The translations under genes and the position numbers were made by a program. Shown piece by piece: positions 8,592-13,283 of a DNA stretch of 14,086 nucleotides (its first letter is position 1; every line of letters begins with the position of its first letter). Under the pieces are notes generated by a model, which saw nothing but the letters and a program-made list of their open reading frames with translations, was not told the origin of the DNA and searched no databases. The DNA is from Clostridiales bacterium (GTDB lineage: Bacteria > Bacillota > Clostridia > Christensenellales > JAISNN01), in NCBI GenBank assembly GCA_031273965.1, contig JAISQX010000065.1:1-14086 (forward strand). Direction: 5' to 3'.

Positions 8592-9128
8592 CTAATTTGA
8601 CGGCAGACGCGTCAATATTTTTTTTACCGGGTCGAACGCCGTCGGAAAAAGCACGGCGTTACATACGATCTGCGTAATATAAAAGATAATGCCGTTAAAA
8701 TATCTAATGACAAAAAACCTTGTCGAAAAACCGTTTGTCAAAAAAAGCGTATCTATAAATGTCGACAAAAGCCCAAAAAATATTGTCATCATGACCGCAT
8801 AAATCGAAAAAATCCAAAATTTTTGAGTTTTCTTCGATATAAGATAAGCAAAAAGAGCAAGAAGCGGCCAATAGACAAAATACGTAACGAGATAGTATTG
8901 AAGCCCGTACAAAAAGCCTTCGACGGCGCAAAAAATCAAGACGGCGGGCAAGCTTACGCCTATCCCAAAAACCACGCTGTACATAACGATAAAAAAAGTT
9001 ATGACTTCCACATTCGGGATATGGCTCAGAATAAATTTACCTGCGGTCAAAGACGCGGCAAGCACCGCCGTAAATACGATTTTTTTTGAGGTTTTTCGCT
9101 TTTCGTCAAAACCTTTGACGGGAAACAT
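8592..9128 (-). CDS. ECF transporter substrate-binding (S) component, predicted cobalamin-type
   Basis: A 178-residue integral membrane protein with about six hydrophobic segments, the size and layout of ECF-type S components, which bind one vitamin and dock onto a shared EcfA/EcfA'/EcfT energising module. The N-terminal helix (IVFTAVLAASLTAGK) contains small-residue AxxxA spacing (Ala21, Ala25, Ala29), the feature known to contact EcfT. It is followed by SHIPNVEVITFFIVMYSVVFG and a stretch containing LPAV and EGFLYG, typical of this family. No ATPase or T component is encoded nearby, so it probably uses a group II shared module. It starts one base after the lipoprotein stop, with GGAG (9138-9141) as ribosome binding site. 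Because the operon is led by a cobalamin riboswitch, the ligand is inferred to be cobalamin or a precursor, comparable to CbrT; sequence alone does not prove this. Confidence 0.82.
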   Translation of the reverse strand: MFPVKGFDEKRKTSKKIVFTAVLAASLTAGKFILSHIPNVEVITFFIVMYSVVFGIGVSLPAVLIFCAVEGFLYGLQYYLVTYFVYWPLLALFAYLISKKTQKFWIFSIYAVMMTIFFGLLSTFIDTLFLTNGFSTRFFVIRYFNGIIFYITQIVCNAVLFPTAFDPVKKILTRLPSN

Positions 9129-9129
9129 A

Positions 9130-9675
9130 CTAAAACGCTCCGTAATAAACCTTAGCGAATATTATCTCCATACCGTCGCGGAGAGGCAAAGAAGCCGCGC
9201 CCACGTTAGCCGCGTAATATAGTTTCTCTTCATACTCGCACGGCTTAGAAAATCTTGCGTCCATAAGCGCGTCGTCAAACGTTCCGTCCTTAAACCTGAA
9301 ATAAATGGCGATATATTCCCCCGCTCCTAATTCTATTCCGCCGAAAGACGTAAAAAAGCCGTCCGCCGCCGCCTCGAAGGTCAATTGTCCCGCCGCCTTC
9401 ATAGCTTCAAGCGCTTCGAATAAATAAGACGCGCCTGTCGTAAAATTCAACTCCGAGGGTTCGACGCTAAAAGCTACGTTCTCTCCGTCGCCGCCGGGAA
9501 TTTCGTCGGCTATGATAACCGTTATACTCTTCAATCCCTCCGCGGGCTTCGGCTTGAACCAGCCGCCGATAGTGTCGATAAAGCTGCAAGACGACAGAAC
9601 GGTTGCCGTAAGAATCAGCAACGCCGATAGAACGGCGTATTTTGACGCTGCGCCGAATTTGTTTTGTTTTTTCAT
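9130..9675 (-). CDS. Lipoprotein with transcobalamin-like (DUF4430-type) domain
   Basis: A 181-residue exported lipoprotein: basic start MKKQNK, hydrophobic segment, and lipobox LSSC with the lipidated Cys30. After a short linker containing KPKPAEG, residues from about 49 resemble the DUF4430 / transcobalamin C-terminal-like domain: a first strand (KSITVIIAD), then TTGASYLFEALEAM, then GFFTSFGGIELGAGEYIAIYF, then near the end SLPLRDGMEIIFAKVY. That matches the family pattern of a helix opening with a Leu-x-Glu-Ala, a G-x-y-v-t-s-i-x-G turn and a closing p-l-x-D-G-D-x strand. In animals this fold holds the corrinoid; bacterial copies are surface proteins often linked to B12 transport. AAGGAG (9682-9687) lies six bases before ATG 9675. 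First gene after the riboswitch, directly coupled to the ECF S component. Domain assignment is by remembered pattern. Confidence 0.75.
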   Translation of the reverse strand: MKKQNKFGAASKYAVLSALLILTATVLSSCSFIDTIGGWFKPKPAEGLKSITVIIADEIPGGDGENVAFSVEPSELNFTTGASYLFEALEAMKAAGQLTFEAAADGFFTSFGGIELGAGEYIAIYFRFKDGTFDDALMDARFSKPCEYEEKLYYAANVGAASLPLRDGMEIIFAKVYYGAF

Positions 9676-9704
9676 GTTGAACTCCTTATAATAAAATTAA
9701 GTAT

Positions 9705-9882
9705 GAGGCTGCGGAATAATTAATTTGAGATTTTTGCGAGCGGACTTTTGGGATAAATTTTGACCTTTTTGTGCCTTAGGGCGTAGCGGAGCTACGTTAA
9801 AAGGCGCAAAAGACGGAATTTAACCAAAATGACGCCGCAAAAAATAAAGCTACAAGGTTGCGGTTAATTATTCCGCAGCCTC
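9705..9882. repeat. 178-bp foldback (MITE-like) repeat element, complete copy
   Basis: Bounded by a perfect 19-bp terminal inverted repeat: GAGGCTGCGGAATAATTAA at 9705-9723 and its reverse complement at 9864-9882. The interior is also an imperfect palindrome: the centre is CGTAGC-GGA-GCTACG (9782-9796), with an 11-bp stem just outside it (TTTTGTGCCTT against AAGGCGCAAAA, one G-T pair). No open reading frame. TAT flanks both ends, a possible 3-bp duplication. A second, truncated copy is at 10317-10373 in the same orientation. It lies in the 5' untranslated region, between the riboswitch terminator and the lipoprotein gene. Confidence 0.85.
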
Positions 9883-9970
9883 TATATAAATCCCGTCGCT
9901 ATAGACGGAAATTGTTTTTTAACCGCGCCCGCAAAAGAAACGCTTAGGCGCAACAACCGCGCGGATAAAC

Positions 9971-10002
9971 AAAAAGCCCTCTTTTCTAAACGAAAAAAGG
10001 GC
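9971..10002 (-). terminator. Riboswitch-linked intrinsic terminator
   Basis: On the minus strand, GCCCTTTTTT pairs with AAAAGAGGGC (10 bp, one G-T pair) around a 7-base loop at 10002-9976, followed by five T residues (9975-9971). Standing about 110 bases past the B12 box and well before the lipoprotein start, it is the likely ON/OFF element of the riboswitch expression platform. Confidence 0.8.
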
Positions 10003-10083
10003 AAAAATGTCAGAGTAAAAACGCGGCAAAACCCCGCTTTCTTTGACGTTTCCGCAATCTTCCCTTCGAAAATTCGGTCGGTT

Positions 10084-10107
10084 CGGACTCGAAACGCTTC
10101 AAGTCCG
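10084..10107 (-). other. Hairpin just after the riboswitch B12 box
   Basis: On the minus strand, CGGACTTGAA and TTCGAGTCCG form a 10-bp stem (one G-T pair) with a GCGT loop. It sits between the aptamer core and the terminator, and could be the regulatory hairpin whose loop contacts the aptamer, or part of an antiterminator. The structure is visible; the role is inferred. Confidence 0.5.
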
Positions 10108-10111
10108 GCGC

Positions 10112-10290
10112 AATCCGGGTATCCTGACTAAGAAGGAATAAATCTTCGCCCGCCTTCCCCGAAATATCTCCGAGTGACTTAACAATAGCGGCGCTCCGTC
10201 TAAAACGACTAACCCGCCGGCAAAGATAACCTCCGTACAGTAGCGAGGGCTGTGCGGGATAATTACCCGACTTCCCCGAAAATTGCACGA
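10112..10290 (-). ncRNA. Cobalamin (vitamin B12) riboswitch
   Basis: Read on the minus strand, the conserved blocks occur in the right order. GTGCAATTTTCGGGGAA (about 10288-10272) is followed by GCCCTCGCTACTGTA (10250-10236), matching the consensus GCCCCCGCuACUGU. Next come AAGTCACTCGG, matching the consensus GCCACUG block, and CGGGGAAGGCGGG. The B12 box is AGTCAGGATACCCGG (10129-10115), matching AGYCAGGAgACCuGC. Cobalamin aptamers of this type bind adenosylcobalamin or a related form, and usually shut off transport or synthesis genes when B12 is plentiful. A terminator hairpin follows at 9971-10002, arguing for transcriptional control. The controlled genes are the lipoprotein and ECF S component. 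Exact ends are approximate. An open frame of 92 codons across this RNA (10010-10288, minus) is not considered a gene. Confidence 0.93.
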
Positions 10291-10316
10291 TATTTATATT
10301 AAATTACGTAGAGACT

Positions 10317-10373
10317 AATGATGCCGCAAAAAATCAAAAGCACAAAGGTTGCGGTTAATTATTCCGCAGCCTC
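10317..10373. repeat. Truncated second copy of the foldback repeat
   Basis: About 57 bases match the right end of the complete element at 9705-9882: ATGCCGCAAAAAAT, then AGGTTGCGG and the terminal TTAATTATTCCGCAGCCTC (identical 19 bases, ending at 10373), with small indels between. The left two thirds of the element are missing. It lies directly downstream of the -10 box of the minus-strand promoter, so the riboswitch transcript should begin within its tip. Confidence 0.8.
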
Positions 10374-10377
10374 GTAT

Positions 10378-10406
10378 AGTATACACTAAGAAAATCCTTA
10401 TGTCAA
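10378..10406 (-). promoter_or_regulatory. Sigma-A-type promoter of the B12 riboswitch operon
   Basis: Minus strand TTGACA (10406-10401), an exact 17-base spacer, then TATACT (10383-10378). Transcription is expected to begin near 10371, just inside the terminal inverted repeat of the truncated repeat copy. The insertion sequence starts only 16 bases upstream of the -35, and its target duplication 8 bases upstream. Confidence 0.8.
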
Positions 10407-10413
10407 GAATTAT

Positions 10414-10421
10414 AACCTTTT
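10414..10421. repeat. Left target-site duplication of the insertion sequence
   Basis: AACCTTTT here is repeated exactly at 11310-11317. The pair directly abuts both ends of the element. Eight bases is within the range made by IS1-family transposases. Confidence 0.8.
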
Positions 10422-10449
10422 AGGAGAGGACATTTAGCAGAGATTGTGC

Positions 10450-10455
10450 TATAAT
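10450..10455 (+). promoter_or_regulatory. Probable transposase promoter -10 element inside the insertion sequence
   Basis: TGC-TATAAT is an extended -10 element; seventeen bases upstream, AGGACA (10427-10432) within the terminal repeat could serve as a weak -35. The predicted transcription start falls at about the first ATG (10462), so the message may have almost no leader. Confidence 0.45.
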
Positions 10456-10461
10456 AAAAGC

Positions 10462-10758
10462 ATGAAGAAAGCGAAAGAAATGAGAACACGCAAATGTCCG
10501 TATTGCGGCGCGGAACACGAACAGGTTCGTGCGGGGCTTAACCGTTCGGGTACGCAACGTTGTCGGTGTTTGCTTTGCAAAAAGTATTACACGCCTAATG
10601 CCAAGCCGCACGGCTACTCCGAAGAGGTGCAAAAGCAAGCGATCGGTTTGTTGCTATCGGGCATGAGCGGGCGGCAAGTGGGTATTCAGTTGGGCATGAG
10701 CAAGGCGAATGCGTATAAGTGGATAAAAAAAACCGGAGTCGGTGTGGATAAGTCCTAA
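10462..10758 (+). CDS. IS1-family-like transposase, N-terminal frame (InsA-like)
   Basis: 98 residues from ATG 10462. The first part carries a zinc-binding pattern CPYCGAEH then RCRCLLCKKYY, as in the N-terminal finger of IS1-type InsA proteins. It is followed by a helix-turn-helix region (GLLLSGMSGRQVGIQLGMSKANAYKWIKK) that would bind the element's ends. The frame ends at TAA 10756-10758, shortly after a run of eight A residues (10725-10732). The catalytic half continues in the frame one base further on. There is no clear ribosome binding site; a downstream ATG at 10480 or an upstream TTG at 10444 are alternatives. In classic IS1 the product of this frame alone is a repressor of transposition. 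Confidence 0.75.
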   Translation: MKKAKEMRTRKCPYCGAEHEQVRAGLNRSGTQRCRCLLCKKYYTPNAKPHGYSEEVQKQAIGLLLSGMSGRQVGIQLGMSKANAYKWIKKTGVGVDKS

Positions 10759-11287
10759 CACTGATTTTCAGAGTTTTCAACTTGACGAGCTGTTTTGGTT
10801 TGTAAAATTCAAGCCGCACACGCAAACGCATGAAAACATCTATATAACGCTCATGATTAGCGCAAATCCGCGGCAAATCGTGGGATATGCTGTGGAATAC
10901 TCCAAAACGGAAACCGTGTTTCAGCGGGTTGTAGATTCCGCTCCGGCAGCCGAGGTGTATCATACGGACGGGAACGTGACGTATCTCGCGGTCATATTCC
11001 CCGGTCGCCACAATCGAAACGCTTTCGATAAAAGCGACACGCACGATGTCGAAAGCGTCAATGCGGATTTGCGGACATACATAGCGGGACTGCGCAGGCG
11101 AAGCCGGTGTTTTTTCCGGAGCATAGAAACAATTCAAGCGGTCATGTCGGTGTTCGTTAACGCCTATAACAAATTCGGACACATGAAACAAAAATGCGCC
11201 GTTGCCGTAAAACATAGGAACGACCCAACAGGTCGGCACTTGCATAAAACACGTGATTTTATGCAAGTGCCGAAAGATTTTCTATAA
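10727..11287 (+). CDS. IS1-family-like transposase, catalytic frame (InsB-like)
   Basis: The frame is open from 10727, right after an in-frame TAA (10724-10726), to the stop at 11287. It carries the DDE triad of IS1-type enzymes: the first Asp in QLDELFWFV, the second in VYHTDGN, and Glu in DVESVNADLRTY, then FVNAYN and the typical end HLHKTRDF. It has no ribosome binding site or convincing start of its own (a GTG at 10742 is the first candidate). It probably is made as a fusion with the upstream frame by slippage at the eight-A run. Joining the frames needs a +1 shift (or loss of one A), not the -1 shift known in IS1, so this may instead be a one-base insertion mutation that split a single gene. 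I treat it as a possibly functional second half. Confidence 0.7.
   Translation, partial: KKPESVWISPNTDFQSFQLDELFWFVKFKPHTQTHENIYITLMISANPRQIVGYAVEYSKTETVFQRVVDSAPAAEVYHTDGNVTYLAVIFPGRHNRNAFDKSDTHDVESVNADLRTYIAGLRRRSRCFFRSIETIQAVMSVFVNAYNKFGHMKQKCAVAVKHRNDPTGRHLHKTRDFMQVPKDFL
11234..11272. repeat. 16-bp perfect inverted repeat near the right end of the insertion sequence
   Basis: CGGCACTTGCATAAAA (11234-11249) and its exact reverse complement (11257-11272) surround a 7-base loop that contains the palindrome CACGTG (11250-11255). It lies within the last codons of the catalytic transposase frame. Confidence 0.85.
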
Positions 11288-11309
11288 CTGCGCTATAATG
11301 TCCACTCTC

Positions 11310-11317
11310 AACCTTTT
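11310..11317. repeat. Right target-site duplication of the insertion sequence
   Basis: AACCTTTT, identical to 10414-10421. The 182 bases from here to the next promoter hold only short weak stem-loops (for example AACCT-AACG-AGGTT), and no gene is seen. Confidence 0.8.
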
Positions 11318-11499
11318 TAATAAGTGAAAACCGGAAAACCCGGGATAGACCCACGAAAAACCTAACGAGGTTAAGAAACGCGCAAAAACCGTTTATTTTT
11401 TAGCGGCTTTAAGACGTCGCGTTTACGTTTCATCATACTTTATCCCCAAGTAATTTTAATTTTTATAATAATTTTTTCTTAGAAATTTTACAAAAGGTA

Positions 11500-11528
11500 T
11501 TGTAATTCGACATAGTTTATGCTATAAT
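11500..11528 (+). promoter_or_regulatory. Promoter of the GPH symporter gene
   Basis: TTGTAA (11500-11505), a 17-base spacer, and TATAAT (11523-11528) preceded by TGC, an extended -10. It lies 45 bases before the gene start. Two direct GTTGCA hexamers (11535-11540 and 11553-11558) flank a TTTTCAAAA palindrome just downstream and could be a regulator site, but this is weak. Confidence 0.65.
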
Positions 11529-11572
11529 TATAAGGTTGCATTTTCAAAATCAGTTGCAAAAAGGAGATTCTA

Positions 11573-13099
11573 ATGGGTTCAGGGCTTTTTTCAAAAATCA
11601 ATCTACACAAAACTTTCGGAACAACGCCTAACGTTGGTTTTCAACCCAAGGAAGCGATTTCTTACAGCATCGCGGGATTTGGACAAAACCTTATCTGCGG
11701 CGTCGTCGGCTCTTCGGTATTGATGTATTTTTTGACCAACGGCTTACTTATTGATTCCGCCATCGTCGGTGTCATCATGCTTATAGTGCGAGTCTTTGAC
11801 GCTCTTAACGACCCCATCATGGGAAGTGTTGTCGACAGAACTAACAGCAAAGACGGTAAATGTCGTCCGTATTTAAAATGGATGGCTATTCCGATAGCCG
11901 CATTTACCGTTTTGTTATTTATACCTCTGCCGCAAAAAGCCACTATCTCCATAGTAATTATTACCATAGTTTACGTTATCTGGAGCGTTGTGTATACCAT
12001 AGTCGACGTTCCGTATTGGGGACTTGCCACCGCTATGACCAACGACACTCACCAAAGAGGCACTCTTCTCACCGTCGCAAGGCTTTTTTGCACGTTAGGA
12101 AACGGATTGATAACCTTGCTTATACCCATACTTGCGGGACTTTGGATAAAGGATTATACGGATTCTTCGGGCGCCGTGCTTCCTCAGCATGAGAGTCAAG
12201 CCGCTCTCGCTTTGAGCAAAAATTTTTGGTGGGTGGTTTTGATCATCGCCATAATTTCCGTTCCGATGTTCTTTATCGGATACAAAAACACAAAAGAGCG
12301 GTTTTTTAACAAAGACGACATAAGACCCCTCAAGGAAAACCTCAAGCTTCTCTCAAAAAACAAACCGCTTATACTTATCATTATCTCGGGCGTACTCGGA
12401 GCCGGCAGAACCATATATCTCTATAGCGCCATCTATTTGGCGCAATACAATTTGGCGGCTATGCATATAGACTTTTTTGGAATGCAAGGCGCGCAATTAG
12501 CCACTCTTATAACTATAGCCGTCGTTCCCGGCGGACTGATAGCTTCGCTCATGGTTCCGTGGTGCACAAAAAAATTCGGAAAGCGAAATACTTACATATA
12601 CTCCCATATATTCGGAGCCATAGTGCTGTTCGTCATGTATTTTTGCGGTTGGCGATCCGATTTCGGTCTCATTGTCAATCTGTTCGGATTGATACTCGCC
12701 GGTATTCCGCAAGGTTTCGCAAACATTACGTCTTACGCTATGATAGCCGACTCCGTCGATTATCTCGAATGGAAAGAGGGTAAGCGCGCCGAAGGCATTT
12801 GCTTTTCCATGCAGACCTTTATCAACAAAGTCGGTATGGCGGTGGGCGCCGCAGTCAGCTGCTTCGCCTTGTCCTGGGCAAAGATAGATCCGAGCGACGC
12901 GTCGACTCATTCGCTTATCAATAACGAAGGCGGCTTAAATCTCTTATTTATGATAACCATTCTCGTACCGGGCATAAGCATATTGCTCTCCGTCATTCCT
13001 TTCTTCTTCTATAAATTCGACGAAAAGCAACAAGCCGTCGCCGTCGCCGAGGTAATGGCGAGAAAAGGCATCGACCGCCACGGCGCCGCCGTCGAGTAA
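11573..13099 (+). CDS. GPH-family sugar:cation symporter (MelB/XynB-neighbour type)
   Basis: 508-residue inner-membrane secondary transporter of the glycoside-pentoside-hexuronide:cation symporter family within the MFS fold, with about twelve hydrophobic segments. The family signature is clear in the first half: VRVFDALNDPIMGSVVDRT (Asp76, Asp80 and Asp88 visible) followed by GKCRPYLKW, which corresponds to the MelB cytoplasmic loop motif with GRFRPW. DVPYWGLATAMT after helix 4 is another hallmark, and EWKEGKRAEGICFS in the second half matches the conserved SxxDYxExKTGxRxEG segment. Such proteins import sugars or glycosides with H+, Na+ or Li+; the substrate cannot be told, and there is no glycoside hydrolase next to it as a clue. 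AAGGAG (11561-11566) is six bases before ATG 11573. Monocistronic, with its own promoter and terminator. Confidence 0.9.
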   Translation: MGSGLFSKINLHKTFGTTPNVGFQPKEAISYSIAGFGQNLICGVVGSSVLMYFLTNGLLIDSAIVGVIMLIVRVFDALNDPIMGSVVDRTNSKDGKCRPYLKWMAIPIAAFTVLLFIPLPQKATISIVIITIVYVIWSVVYTIVDVPYWGLATAMTNDTHQRGTLLTVARLFCTLGNGLITLLIPILAGLWIKDYTDSSGAVLPQHESQAALALSKNFWWVVLIIAIISVPMFFIGYKNTKERFFNKDDIRPLKENLKLLSKNKPLILIIISGVLGAGRTIYLYSAIYLAQYNLAAMHIDFFGMQGAQLATLITIAVVPGGLIASLMVPWCTKKFGKRNTYIYSHIFGAIVLFVMYFCGWRSDFGLIVNLFGLILAGIPQGFANITSYAMIADSVDYLEWKEGKRAEGICFSMQTFINKVGMAVGAAVSCFALSWAKIDPSDASTHSLINNEGGLNLLFMITILVPGISILLSVIPFFFYKFDEKQQAVAVAEVMARKGIDRHGAAVE

Positions 13100-13116
13100 A
13101 ATTTGAGTTCATAGAC

Positions 13117-13151
13117 AAAAGGGAGCGAATCGAATAACCGCTCCCTTTTTT
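13117..13151 (+). terminator. Intrinsic terminator after the GPH symporter gene
   Basis: AAAAGGGAGCG (13117-13127) pairs perfectly with CGCTCCCTTTT (13139-13149) around an 11-base loop, followed by further T residues. Because the stem is flanked by A on the left and T on the right, it could also act on the converging exonuclease transcript. The following 130 bases up to the exonuclease stop hold nothing I can identify. Confidence 0.85.
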
Positions 13152-13283
13152 ATTTTCGCTGTCTTTCGTCGCGTTTACAATCGTGTCGTTTTTTACGCTA
13201 AAATAAATTATATGCGCAAAAAGCGCGTGCAAATACGACTATATCAAAAAATTCGCTCGGCTTCGCCCCGCGACGGCGCATCC

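Larger units (their letters stand above)
10422..11309 (+). mobile_element. IS1-family-like insertion sequence, 888 bp
   Basis: Delimited by the 8-bp direct repeat AACCTTTT on each side. The ends form an imperfect terminal inverted repeat: AGGAGAGGACATT on the left and, as reverse complement, GAGAGTGGACATT on the right (10 of 13 identical), followed on both sides by an AGC-containing stretch. Inside are two plus-strand open frames in the InsA/InsB arrangement: a zinc-finger plus helix-turn-helix N-terminal part and a DDE catalytic part. The intact duplication and ends suggest a fairly recent insertion, next to the promoter of the B12 operon. Confidence 0.85.

Noticed and set aside
10022..10040. 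GCGG/CCGC stem followed by T residues on the minus strand as an additional riboswitch terminator
   Set aside because: Only four pairs; the hairpin at 9976-10002 is far stronger and better placed.
10010..10288. Minus-strand open frame of 92 codons
   Set aside because: It coincides with the cobalamin riboswitch and its expression platform; the translated product has no family features and no ribosome binding site was seen.
10595..11266. Minus-strand open frame of 223 codons opposite the insertion sequence
   Set aside because: It is antisense to both transposase frames, which carry recognisable motifs; this frame shows none.
11535..11558. Two direct GTTGCA hexamers and TTTTCAAAA as an operator of the symporter gene
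   Set aside because: Short, A/T-rich and without match to a named operator that I know; mentioned only as a weak note with the promoter.
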